DNA from: Symsagittifera roscoffensis
Taxonomy: Eukaryota > Xenacoelomorpha > Acoela > Convolutidae
DNA: 64,000 nt
Reading direction: 5' to 3'
NCBI RefSeq assembly: GCF_963678635.1
Contig: NC_087064.1
Location: forward strand, 52,534,684-52,598,683
This document shows positions 43,384-53,219 of this stretch, in pieces (position 1 is the stretch's first letter; each line of letters starts with the position of its first letter). The notes under the pieces are model-generated. The model searched no databases, had not been told where the DNA came from, and was given only the letters and a program-made list of their open reading frames with translations. Position numbers and translations under genes: made by a program.

Positions 43384-43875
43384 TCACAATTTATTTTTAA
43401 AACATCGAGTCCATGTTCCGTATGCAAATGCTTTTCGTTCTGCACAGTGAAGAGTTTTTGCATGACGAAATGGGTAGTTGCTGAACCTCCAATCAGATTC
43501 TTCATCTTTGAAAACCAAATTTTGATGTTTTGGGCATGCGTTGTCATCCAAGTTTGTAACCTTGTTTTCAGATTTTCTGACAGAATTTTACATTTTTCAT
43601 AACCTTTTACAAAAAAACTCTGTTTGTGGAGCTTTTAATTTTTTCAATATTTCTTTAATCTCAGTATATTTTTCATAAGCACTACTCCAATTGATTCCAT
43701 GAAGATGCTTCAGACATCTAGCAGACTGAGATGTTGCTTTGAACTTTTTGGGAGGAAGAAAGGAATACCCCACAATTTGTCCATTTTTATAAACTCCTAA
43801 CTCTTTCACTATTTTTTTGTTTTCAATACACTCATTATCCAAAAGAACGAGACTCATGATGTTAACTGTTCTCAC
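43384..43875 (-). pseudogene. Conserved Polinton gene with a Cys/His-rich C-terminus (one frameshift)
   Basis: First piece (43597-43875): VKELGVYKNGQIVGYSFLPP and CLKHLHGINWSSAYEKYTEI. After one frameshift near 43590 the second piece reads TNLDDNACPKHQNLVFKDEE and FRHAKTLHCAERKAFAYGTW, a C..H...H...C arrangement that could bind zinc. A second, more decayed copy is at 56715-57215. Found in invertebrate Polinton-like elements in my experience, but I know no function. Confidence 0.55.
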
Positions 43876-43889
43876 TGAAATTTTTGGTT

Positions 43890-44720
43890 AAAATGACTAA
43901 CAATCGAACAAAACATATACCGCTGTAGCAAAAACTTTAATATACAAACAGGCGATCAATCCAGTCACGTGACCAAAAAAACAAGAGCTAAGAAATCTCG
44001 GTAAAACACAACAATAGCCAGGTCCCTTATACGTAGTAGATTTCACAGATCCAGCTGCATCATGTAAAATTGCATGAAGTCTGAAACTTTTTGAAATAAA
44101 ATAATGTATACAAGAATTTCCTCAACCAATTACACCTCCAAATGGGAATTTTTGGTCCATTTCTTTCAAATTTATGTTTGGGTTCAAAACAATACAGGTA
44201 CAAAGGAAGTAATTTTTCTTTTTGTAATTGATGAAAAGTCATGCCTAATCAAATCAAAGTTTCTGAAAATTTCATTCAATTTCTGAGCGTTCTTTATCTA
44301 CACTGCATTCGTCAATAATGATACACGTTTTTTTCGAATGTTTCTACTTAAGACAGCACTGAGGAGATAAAATCAACCAGTTTATCATACTGCTTTTTTT
44401 CCATCAGAAATTTCCGATTGTGGTTCCTTTTCTACGATATTCTATAAGATCTGTTTTTTTGATATCTGACCAATAATTTAGAAAAATTTTACCTCTTCCA
44501 TTATGCAAAGTCCACTCAAATTGAGAAATTTGTGAATCTAAATCCAAATCTTGGAATTTTAATAAATTTTGGGATTCCAAAACTGTTAGTGAGAATTTTT
44601 GAGACTTTTCTTCTAAGACGATATGAAAAAGTTCAATTTCATTTAGAATCTATAAAACAAGATTTCGGGAAAAATGAATGTTCCAACTCGTACTGCTCAG
44701 CTCAAAGAAATTTTAAAAAT
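43890..44720 (-). pseudogene. Conserved Polinton gene with a CIIIDEC motif (decayed)
   Basis: Minus-strand pieces in order: NEIELFHIVLEEKSQKFSLT and SQFEWTLHNGRGKI (44470-44700), LIEYRRKGTTIGNF (44420), CIIIDECSVDKERSEIE (44290-44335), FERNGPKIPIWRCNWLRKFL (44060-44242) and LHDAAGSVKSTTYKGPGYC (about 44000-44060). A colinear decayed copy is at 57240-58026. CIIIDEC resembles a Walker B, but the packaging ATPase is elsewhere, so this is a separate gene, perhaps a nuclease or helicase. I do not recognise it. Confidence 0.5.
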
Positions 44721-45350
44721 GATTCAAAAAGATGAACATTTGAACTACATGACTATAATAACATCACTCAACAATTTATTGAACATTGCAGTTCTCAACA
44801 ACTATAAAATCTCCCAAGACTTGAGCGTCTTCTTTGAATCCGTTCAATGAATTCGTTTCAATAAATTCGTTTAATTTGTTCGAGTTTTTTATATCGTTCC
44901 TATCAAATTTTACTTAGTAATAATCGGATCAACGCTCGATCAAATTTTGCAAAGTTTGGATAAATATCAACTCACTTACCAAATTTTTGACTGTTTTTAT
45001 AATTTATACAAACACAGATTTAATTCCAATTTTATTTCACCATGAGGTGAAGTTTTCAATCAATTGAATCTTGCAGTCGAGCACAACTTGAAATGTAGAA
45101 TACCGGAAAATTTACCCAGTGTTGCAAAGAAATGCTTGCTGCGAAAAAAAACTCAAAAGATATTTTCTCAGTTCTGTTTAGAAGCTCGCGTCCACTCAGA
45201 CCCTTCGATCAGCTTTTTTGGAAAGAATTATTTTAGTTCAAAATGAGAATGCTTTGTTAATAATTGTTCTTTGTTTCATTGATGGTTATGGTTCTATAAA
45301 TAGTGAGCGTGTCAAATTTTCTATTAGTAATTGAACATTTGCTTACAAAA
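44721..45350. other. Right edge of the Polinton block, AT-rich
   Basis: Contains GTTCAATGAATTCGTTTCAA short repeats (44836-44880; also 58165-58215) and CAAAAGATATTTTCTCAGTTC, both repeated near 58400, marking the equivalent edge of the next unit. No gene. Confidence 0.5.
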
Positions 45351-45714
45351 ATCTTGTCAAAAATTAATTATTTTATTTCAAATCAAAAGTTTTTTCAACG
45401 ACTAAATTTTTAATTTTTAACACGTATGCAAAAATTAAATCAGAGATTTTTCGCAAAATGCAAATTTTGATTTGATTACTTCAACAAATTTGCAAAAAAA
45501 TTAATCAAGTTTTTTAACAAGATACAAAAATTGTTTTGATTTTTATAACAAGTGTGCAAAAATTTTCATAAAAATTTTGTGTAAAATGCAATTTTTTTTG
45601 TGGTTTTTTAGAGAACAAATGCAAAAATCTAACTTTTTTTCTTATGCATATGCAAAAATTTAATGTAAAAAACTTGTTAAATAAATGCTGAAAAAAATTT
45701 CATTATTGATGACT
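45351..45714. repeat. Degenerate tandem repeat AACAAGTGTGCAAAAATTTT
   Basis: Many diverged copies of (T)nAACAAGTGTGCAAAAATTTT spaced about 40-60 bp, continuing on the far side of 45721 to about 46080. Also present at 58465-58640 and 58930-59050, always at the junction between successive Polinton units. It may be a decayed subterminal repeat of the element. Confidence 0.55.
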
Positions 45715-46617
45715 TTGAGTGCTATTCCCTACCTCAATACATTCTTTTTCTGATGTATTCGATCAACATACAAGCATAATTTGAATTTTTCAATGATTAA
45801 ATTTAGATCAAAGAAATTTTGTTTTTCAACAGTGCAAGAAAACCTTGTTACAAATTTTTTTATAATGCTTTATAAAAATTTTCTTAATTTGCAATATTTT
45901 CTTTGATTTTTTTAACAAGTGTTCCAGAAATACTATAAAAAATTTTTATGGTGCAAGAATTAAGGTGAATTTCTTAACATTTTTGCAAAAATTCTAAGGT
46001 TTTTTTTATCATGTGTGCAAAACATTTTAATTTTTTTTTAAATTTATCAATTGCATAATTTTCAACATAATTTTTTATAAAAACCTTTAAAAAAAAAGAC
46101 TCTTACTCTATCTCTTGGATCCTATTACTTAATAGTATAAGTAATAGATGCAGGGAAAATAAATTAAAAAGCACAAGACAACAACCAAAATATTTACAAA
46201 TCAAAGAGCTGTCGAAATGCTGAGTTCCCAGAACTTTGCAAGTTCTCAATGGAGCGCAAAGCTGGTCTTGCCACCATCACTGGTGGTTGTCTTGGTGGTT
46301 CGCTGACTGGATTTTGTGGCTAAAAGAACCCCTCATCTTCTTTGATGGCAATTGATTCGTCCACAGATCCCTCTTGCCAAGGAAAACGTCGAATGGTTGA
46401 GCCACATATCTAGAGTCCGGTGTTTCGGGTAGTTCAACCCCACATGCTCAGCCACTTCTTCTATGATTTGCATTTCTCCAAGTTAGTTCTCTGTCATGGG
46501 TACTTGCGTCATATGATGTTCAATGAAATCTCTTCACTTCACAGAGTCAGGTTTTTCGGCGCAGCTCATTTCCACATGCTCAGCCATTTCTTCCACCAGT
46601 TGCATTTCTGGTGCTGT
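45715..46617. repeat. 903-bp tandem duplication, unit 1
   Basis: Nearly identical to 46618-47512. Frames 46420-46620 and 47323-47715 start with the same residues 903 bp apart. The junction is GCATTTCT|GGTGCTGTT at 46609. Confidence 0.85.
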
Positions 46618-47640
46618 TGAGTGCTGTTCCCTACGTTAATTCATTCTTTTTCTGATGTATTCGATCAACATACAAGCATAATTTGAATTTTTCAATGATT
46701 AAATTTAGATCAAAGAAATTTTGTTTTTCAACAGTGCAAGAAAACCTTGTTACAAATTTTTTTAAAATGCTTTATAAAATTTTTCTTAATTTGCAAGATT
46801 TTCTTTGATTTTCTTAACAAGTGTTCCAGAAATACTATAAAAAAAATTTTATGGTGCAAGAATTAAGGTGAATTTCTTAACATTTTTGCAAAAATTCTAA
46901 GGTATTTTTTATCATGTGTGCAAAACATTTTAATTTTTTTTTTAATTTATCAATTGCATAATTTTCAACATAATTTTTTATAAAAACCTTTAAAAAAAAA
47001 GACTCTTACTCTATCTCTTGGATCCTATTACTTAATAGTATAAGTAATAGATGCAGGGAAAATAAATTAAAAAGCACAAGACAACAACCAAAATATTTAC
47101 AAATCAAAGAGCTGTCGAAATGCTGAGTTCCCAGAACTTTGCAAGTTCTCAATGGAGCGCAAAGCTGGTCTTGCCACCATCACTGGTGGTTGTCTTGGTG
47201 GTTCGCTGACTGGATTTTGTGGCTAAAAGAACCCCTCATCTTCTTTGATGGCAATTGATTCGTCCACAGATCCCTCTTGCCAAGGAAAACGTCGAATGGT
47301 TGAGCCACATATCTAGAGTCCGGTGTTTCGGGTAGTTCAACCCCACATGCTCAGCCACTTCTTCTATGATTTGCATTTCTCCAAGTTAGTTCTCTGTCAT
47401 GGGTACTTGCGTCATATGATGTTCAATGAAATCTCTTCACTTCACAGAGTCAGGTTTTTCGGCGCAGCTCATTTCCACATGCTCAGCCATTTCTTCCACC
47501 AGTTGCATTTCTCCAAGTTGGTTCTCTGTCGTGGGTACTTGCGTCATATGATGTTCGTTGAAATTTCTTCGCATCACCTCCACCAGTCCAAGTCTGGCAT
47601 CACCTCCCAGTCCAAGTCTGGCGCATCACCTCCTCCCAAT
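46196..47640 (-). pseudogene. Repeat-containing ORF of the Polinton derivative, copy A
   Basis: Both strands are open, but the minus strand reads more like protein: units containing NEHHMTQVPTTENQLGEMQL, EEMAEHVEMS and AEKPDS, each from a DNA unit of about 166 bp, followed by EGSVDESIAIKEDEGFF and a C-terminus SSGNSAFRQLFDL with a stop near 46196. The plus frames at 46420-46620 and 47323-47715 (MFRVVQPHMLSHFFYDLHFS) are hydrophobic His/Phe-rich mirror frames, which I take to be shadows. The unit length is not a multiple of three in all copies, so frames drift. Function unknown. Confidence 0.4.
46618..47512. repeat. 903-bp tandem duplication, unit 2
   Basis: Second unit; continues into unique sequence (CCAAGTTGGTTCTC) at 47513. 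Confidence 0.85.
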
Positions 47641-47888
47641 TTTGGGTACTTTTACACATTGACGTTTCCAATCACAAAAATGTTCAGTTTTTGTTCTAAT
47701 TGCCGTATGCAATAAGACAAAATTTTACCTTTTAAGGAACTAAATTTTCCAAATCAGGAAAAATATATACAAGAGCAATTGCAAAACAAATGACCAAAAG
47801 TTGTTTGCAGTAAAAATAGGAAACGTTTCCGATATAAGTATCAAAAGAAAGAAATTCAAAAAAAGTAGTATCTCTGCAAGTCTTCTCA

Positions 47889-48440
47889 TCAAGTTAATTG
47901 AGTTTTTTGTGTAAAGATGATGAGAAACTGCTGATTTTTGAGTATATAGTCAAGGTCTTTGATTTTGATGTAGATTTGAGAGGACAACTCAAAGTTGATG
48001 AATTTTTTAAAGCAAATCATTAAAAATCTGATTCCAAACCTGATCAGGCAAGATTTTGAAATTTGAAAATCCTTAAAAAAATGGAGGAATAAAGAATTTT
48101 CTGGGAAGTTTTGACAATTTTGGGAATTGGGTAGGGAATAAAAATAGTCTTTGAAATATAATCGTCTGACTTTTTTATTAAGTTCAAAATTTTCAGAAAA
48201 AAATAAAAAAAATTTTCTGGTCAGGTGTAACACAGCAGTAAACTTATAGCTTTGATACGCAATATGTGGATTAAAAGTAAACTCTATGATTGAGTCAGTT
48301 TCCCTAAATTGACCTAAGTGACGACATAAACGTCCAAAAAATTGTAAAAAAAGTAAGAGTCTTTATCTATTTCATCAATAAAGAAATCACACGGAATTTT
48401 TTCTTCTTTTTTTGTAGAGTAACTGGAGGAACTTCGAATT
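47889..48440 (-). pseudogene. Unknown conserved ORF upstream of the control region, copy A
   Basis: The 114-codon frame 47889-48233 (MLHLTRKFF..., LIRFGIRFLMICFKKFINFE, KDLDYILKNQQFLIIFTQKT) is the end of a longer gene; upstream in a shifted frame are GRLCRHLGQFRETDSIIEFT and NPHIAYQSYKFTAVLHL, and further up IPCDFFIDEIDKDSYFF. It is transcribed away from polB, sharing the CRE region. Copies: 52554-53105 and 60100-60680. I do not recognise the family. Confidence 0.45.
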
Positions 48441-48554
48441 CTTTTTTAATTGATATTTTTTAAAAATTAATTTTGATCCAAAGTTATGTCTAGAAACTGC
48501 TTAGTTCTGATTGGCTGAAAGTTTTTCTGGAAATTTCTACAATTTTCGAAGGAA

Positions 48555-48730
48555 TGACGTAGGAGATGACGTCATTACCATAAATAGAAAACTGCGTGGG
48601 TGGTGACGTCACTCCTTTTTTTAGATTGACGTCATTAACATAAAAGAAAAAATGCGTAGGCGGTGACGTCACTTCTATTCAAAAAAAATTTCAGGACCAT
48701 AAAAGGAGAATTGCTTAGGTGATGACGTCA
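48555..48730. promoter_or_regulatory. CRE-type (TGACGTCA) 60-bp repeat control region, copy A
   Basis: Five perfect TGACGTCA palindromes start at 48567, 48604, 48627, 48664 and 48723, plus TGACGTAG at 48555. Spacings of 37, 23, 37 and 59 show a 60-bp unit with two sites per unit; the site expected near 48687 has been lost. TGACGTCA is the full CRE site bound by CREB/ATF bZIP proteins. The region lies between two divergent genes. Confidence 0.8.
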
Positions 48731-48737
48731 TTGTTAG

Positions 48738-48745
48738 TATAAATA
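48738..48745 (+). promoter_or_regulatory. TATA box (TATAAATA), copy A
   Basis: Eight bases after the last CRE, facing the polB frame. It overlaps the palindrome AATAAGCTTATT. Confidence 0.6.
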
Positions 48746-48870
48746 AGCTTATTTTATGGAGTTTAAATCTTTAGTTTTGCTTGCCAATCAGAAACAGTTA
48801 ACTAAATTTTACTTCAAGTTTTTACAATTTTACTTCGCGAAAAGAAAAATGTCCCAAATTTTTTTAGAAA

Positions 48871-50640
48871 ATGCCCTCTCTTAACCGAAACGAGAAATTA
48901 AATTGTGGAGACTGTGAAATTATGTGGAATTCTGGTGGATAACAAGATGGAAATTTAGATAAATGAGATATTTAATTTCCAAATGTCTAAGTTCGACACT
49001 TAAATAATCAATGAAAAATTGAAGAAGTCTTCAACAAGCTCGATTCAGTCGCTAAAACAAACATTGCTCTGGGGCTCGTTCTTCGAAATATTGAGACTAG
49101 TGAATATCGATATTTCTACGCCCATGAAAACAATACTTTAGTTGAAAAATCCAATTTGCTCTGTACTAAACCAGACTTGAAAACAATCCAAGGAAAAGTG
49201 GAAAATTCGATATTGTGGAGTAATGGACCCGGGAACGTCAAAACACAAAGTGGCAATTCAAATTGATTACTAACGTCACAATTTTTGCTGCTTTGCTGAA
49301 AAACATCCCAAGGGGATGTCCGGACTCTGTCTTACCCGAACCTCTACTGAAAAACCATTCTGTTAACTGTTTTTTATCTAAAAAAGACAAGGAACCTTAC
49401 AAAATCATTTGTGTCTTTTCCACGCATTGGTAATGTACATGAACGGACATAATGATCTCGACTCTCACACTTCTAGATACTTTACAAAATTTATATCATT
49501 ATCTGGTTATGATCCTGAAAAACTTCGTGAATTTTCTCTAGAAGACTTACCTGTTGTCAAGGAAATTGTGCAAAGAAACATCTTAATACGCGATTTCGAT
49601 ATCCAAGAAGGAGAATATGTAGGAGAATTAGCTCGACGAAGAATTTGAAAGTTTGAAAAAACCGTGAACTTGTTAAGATTCAACAACCATATCTTCCATA
49701 CGAATGATATTGATTCTTTCTTCAAGTGCTTATTATGATATTGATTCTTTCTTCAAGTCCTTTCTTCGGTGTTCTATTTGTTAACTTTCTTCAAAAGATC
49801 TGAGTTTCTCAACAAACATCTGCTGAGATTCAGGGATCGAGTGAAACATATTTACCCAAAAAACGTGTGTGAGCTTCTTTAAACTTTGTTTGAAAAGCTA
49901 GAGAGATTCAATTTTCCAGTTTCTGAAGACAACAAATTTTTCATGAAACTAGCAGTTTTTGATTTTGAGTCGATTTGTGTTCCTACAGTGGAACTAAAAG
50001 AAACTCTAACTACAACCTGGCTTGGAAAACATGTTCCAGTTTAAGTCTCTATATCATCAGATCTGATTGATGAACCCATTCTTTTGTACAACAAGGATCC
50101 ACAGATCTTTATTATTGGTTTTCCAACGAACCTTGAGCTGTTGGCTGAGCAAAGTAAACTAGAGATGAGAAAAAAAAAATCCAAAGTGTTGAAGTAGCTG
50201 TCAATGAAAGAATGAAAAATATCTTTGATCAGCTGAACGAAGGAGATAAAATTATTCAAGTAACCAATTTGAGTACGAAGATGACTTCATCGAAAACTCG
50301 GAAGAAGCGAATTCTTGCAATTTCAGAAAGTCAACCCTGGAAGCAATGCAAGGAATGATTCAGTTTTATCCTAACAAGGGAATTGATGGGTTGAAACTTG
50401 GATGTACACTTCTAAGTCTAGCAAACATATGTCTATACAAATCTACAAATTACAAATTCCATTTTGCGAAAGTGACAAAGATTTGTGTGAAAAAATTCGA
50501 GAAGATATGACTGTTGGACCTTCAATTGTGTTCACTCGAAAAAATGCAGTTGATGAAACCTTCATCAGGATTTCGTCAGCTATACTCTTTCTCAATGTGT
50601 GTCTCGTTTGTGTTTCGATTATGTACTATGATATTTTCTG
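48871..50640 (+). pseudogene. Polinton protein-primed DNA polymerase B, N-terminal part, copy A
   Basis: First codons MPSLNRNEKLNCGDCEIMWN, then ALGLVLRNIETSEYRYFYAH, NVTIFAALLKNIPRGCPDSV, CLFHALVMYMNGHNDLDSHT (49409-49648), IQEGEYVGELARRRI, and exonuclease motif I AVFDFESICV near 49950-49980. Then a jump: the 582 bp holding exonuclease motif II, present in copy C, are missing at about 50331. The frame resumes at GIDGLKLGCTLLSLANIC and VVDETFIRIS-like residues, and breaks off at 50615. No palm domain. Several stops and frameshifts. Confidence 0.8.
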
Positions 50641-50854
50641 AGTGACTTAGTCTAATTCTAGGATAATTCAAAATTAAATCAAAAAGATTTTTATTGTTAT
50701 TAGTTTTCAACCTCGCATTTACAGCACTGCAAAAAGAATCAAAATTTGTTGGTACAATCTCCTCTTTTTCCTGCTTTTGTTCCAATTTTGAATTTTTTGG
50801 AAGTGTACTTTGTAAATGATAAATTGAGTAAATAAATAGAAAATAATTATCCAT
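50576..50854 (-). pseudogene. MDQF-type gene truncated by the deletion junction, copy A
   Basis: The N-terminal half matches 41716-42096 (YHLQSTLPKNSKLEQKQEKE, RIRLSHSENI). After HNRNTNETH the frame enters polB sequence read backwards. The junction marks the internal deletion. Confidence 0.7.
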
Positions 50855-50869
50855 ACTATGTCAATGGTT

Positions 50870-51700
50870 TAATGACAAAAGTAGTGAAAAGAGATATTAA
50901 TTGCAAGCCTTTAGGCAAGCTTAAAATAATTCTTCTTTTATGCAGAGAAGTTCTTCTTCGTGTGAGTTCTGATATTTTTTTCGTTATTTTACTAGGTCTA
51001 CTTTTCGGAGATCCTTTAGCTCGACACGTAGCAAGTTGACTAGATTTTCACTGAGGAATTGAATGTAACTTTTTGGACAATGGAGGATGAATTAATTTTG
51101 AAGATTTTGGGTAAATGTTTAAAATTTTGGGAGTATAGAGACGTACTGTATGCTCATCGTCCAAAAACTTTGTTTCTGTTCCTGCTGGTTAAAAAATTCT
51201 GATGGAATTCTTTGGTTTGTACAATATCTTAGCGAATCAACCGTTTTTGCAGTTAAATCGACGAGTAAAGGACCATAGGGAGTAGATGTTGCATCTTGAT
51301 ACCACTCTCTCAATTATTATCCTAGATCTAGTAGTTGACTTAATGTTTTGAATTGTAAAACATCTCTCGGTGAATTGAACAAAATTATATGTGTTTTTTG
51401 TAACTCAACACCTCTTCCCAATTTGCTTTGATGAAACAAGTTATGCTTAATGTAAGTTTTATTCAGGTACTTGTGTCTTCCAGCAGTAGCAATTTTTACA
51501 ATCAGTTCAAAGTCATCTCACTGGGTAGATTTAAGGATTTATCTTTGCAATTGTCCATAAAAAAGAAGATAATATTGATAAAATTAATAAATTCAAATGT
51601 TGGTTGAAATGTACCAATTTTTAACCAATCAAACTAAGATGCAATTTTTCAGAACCACTTGGTTCAACCAGCGAAATAAAATTGTTTTGGTAGAATTTGA
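50870..51700 (-). pseudogene. Small basic protein and ATPase remnants, copy A
   Basis: The SEC..NLL-type frame (50880-51180) has a stop. The ATPase C-terminus reads EWYQDATSTPYGPLLVDLTA (51119-51313). The Walker A region near 51640 reads EPSGSEK, with Gly replaced by Glu. Confidence 0.65.
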
Positions 51701-51780
51701 TTTATTAATTTATTTATATCTTTGGAGAAGAAAATGTATAATCAACTGTGTTTGATAAAATTGCTACCCAAACTGTTCTC

Positions 51781-52300
51781 AATGGAACGCAAAGCTGGTC
51801 TTGCCACGATCACTGGTGGTTGTCTTGGTGGTTCGCTGACTGGATTTTGTGGCTAAAAGAACCCCTCATCTTCTTTGATGGCAATTGATTCGTCCACAGA
51901 TCCCTCTTGCCAAGGAAAACGTCGAATGGTTGAGCCACATATCTAGAGTCCGGTGTTTCGGGTAGTTCAACCCCACATGCTCAGCCACTTCTTCTATGAT
52001 TTGCATTTCTCCAAGTTAGTTCTCTGTCATGGTTACTTGCGTCATATGATGTTCAATGAAATCTCTTCACTTCACCTTCACCATGTGTCGAATGTTTGAG
52101 TCACATATTTAGAGTCAGGTTTTTCGGCGCAGCTCATTTCCACATGCTCAGCCATTTCTTCCACCAGTTGCATTTCTCCAAGTTGGTTCTCTGTCGTGGG
52201 TACTTGCGTCATATGATGTTCGTTGAAATCTCTTCGCATCACCTCCTCCAGTCCAAGTCTGGCATCACCTCCCAGTCCAAGTCTGGCGCATCACCTCCTC
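51781..52300 (-). pseudogene. Repeat-containing ORF, copy B
   Basis: Carries one and a half 166-bp units and the C-terminal part. It differs from copy A by a 35-bp stretch (CCATGTGTCGAATG...) that A lacks. The plus frame 52096-52380 is the mirror frame. Confidence 0.4.
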
Positions 52301-52553
52301 CCAATTTTGGGTACTTTTACACATTGACGTTTCCAATCACAAAAATGTTCAGTTTTTGTTCTAATTGCCGTATGCAATAAGACAAAATTTTACCTTTTAA
52401 GGAACTAAATTTTCCAAATCAGGAAAAATATATACAAGAGCAATTGCAAAACAAATGACCAAAAGTTGTTTGCAGTAAAAATAGGAAACGTTTCCGATAT
52501 AAGTATCAAAAGAAAGAAATTCAAAAAAAGTAGTATCTCTGCAAGTCTTCTCA

Positions 52554-53105
52554 TCAAGTTAATTGAGTTTTTTGTGTAAAGATGATGAGAAACTGCTGAT
52601 TTTTGAGTATATAGTCAAAGTCTTTGAATTTGATGTAGATTTGAGAGGACAACTCAAAGTTGATGAATTTTTTAAAGCAAATCATTAAAAATCTGATTCC
52701 AAACCTGATCAGGCAAGATTTTGAAATTTGAAAATCCTTAAAAAAATGGAGGAATAAAGAATTTTCTGGGAAGTTTTGACAATTTTGGGAATTGGGTAGG
52801 GAATAAAAATAGTCTTTGAAATATAATCGTCTGACTTTTTTATTAAGTTCAAAATTTTCAAAAAAAAATGAAAAAAATTTTCTGGTCAGGTGTAACACAG
52901 CAGTAAACTTATAGCTTTGATACGCAATATGTGGATTAAAAGTAAACTCTATGATTGAGTCAGTTTCCCTAAATTGACCTAAGTGACGACATAAACGTCC
53001 AAAAAATTGTAAAATAAGTAAGAGTCTTTATCTATTTCATCAATAAAGAAATCACACGGAATTTTTTCTTCTTTTTTTGTAGAGTAACTGGAGGAACTTC
53101 GAATT
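52554..53105 (-). pseudogene. Unknown conserved ORF upstream of the control region, copy B
   Basis: The 114-codon frame 52554-52898 differs from copy A at only a few residues. Same upstream frameshift. Confidence 0.45.
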
Positions 53106-53219
53106 CTTTTTTAATTGATATTTTTTAAAAATTAATTTTGATCCAAAGTTATGTCTAGAAACTGCTTAGTTCTGATTGGCTGAAAGTTTTTCTGGAAATT
53201 TCTACAATTTTCGAAGGAA

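Larger units (their letters stand above)
37532..45230 (-). mobile_element. Decayed Polinton/Maverick (adintovirus-like) element, capsid-integrase-ATPase arm
   Basis: A colinear minus-strand block holds protease, major capsid, basic protein, minor capsid, rve integrase, two small proteins, packaging ATPase and two further conserved genes. This set identifies a Polinton/Maverick, a large self-synthesising DNA transposon related to adintoviruses. The polB arm is missing at the left; polB survives in the neighbouring derivatives. Nearly all genes have frameshifts or stops. Terminal inverted repeats and target duplications are not recognisable, because the right edge runs straight into the next copy. 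Confidence 0.85.
45715..51780. mobile_element. Polinton internal-deletion derivative, copy A
   Basis: Order: repeat-protein gene (minus), unknown conserved gene (minus), CRE-type control region, polB N-terminus (plus), deletion junction near 50615-50625, truncated MDQF-type gene, small basic protein and ATPase remnant (all minus). It ends abruptly at CCCAAACTGTT, where copy B begins. polB palm, protease, capsid genes and integrase are absent. Confidence 0.8.

Noticed and set aside
44290-44335. CIIIDEC as Walker B of the packaging ATPase
   Set aside because: The true Walker A (GPSGSEK) and Walker B (LLLFDEPGE) are at 42.8-43.0 kb; this is a different gene.
46420-46620. Plus-strand His/Phe-rich frame, also at 47323-47715, 52096-52380 and 59720-60049
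   Set aside because: Open in all copies, but the minus strand gives the more protein-like repeat; the plus frame looks like its mirror. Direction remains uncertain.
48490-48672. 60-codon minus frame (MTSPPTHFFFYVNDVNLKKG), repeated at 53155-53337
   Set aside because: It is the translation of the CRE-type 60-bp repeats (TSPPT from GACGTCACC...); regulatory repeat, not a gene.
49507-49725. 72-codon minus frames opposite polB (also at 54172-54390 and 62670-62891)
   Set aside because: Antisense shadows of the recognised polB frames.
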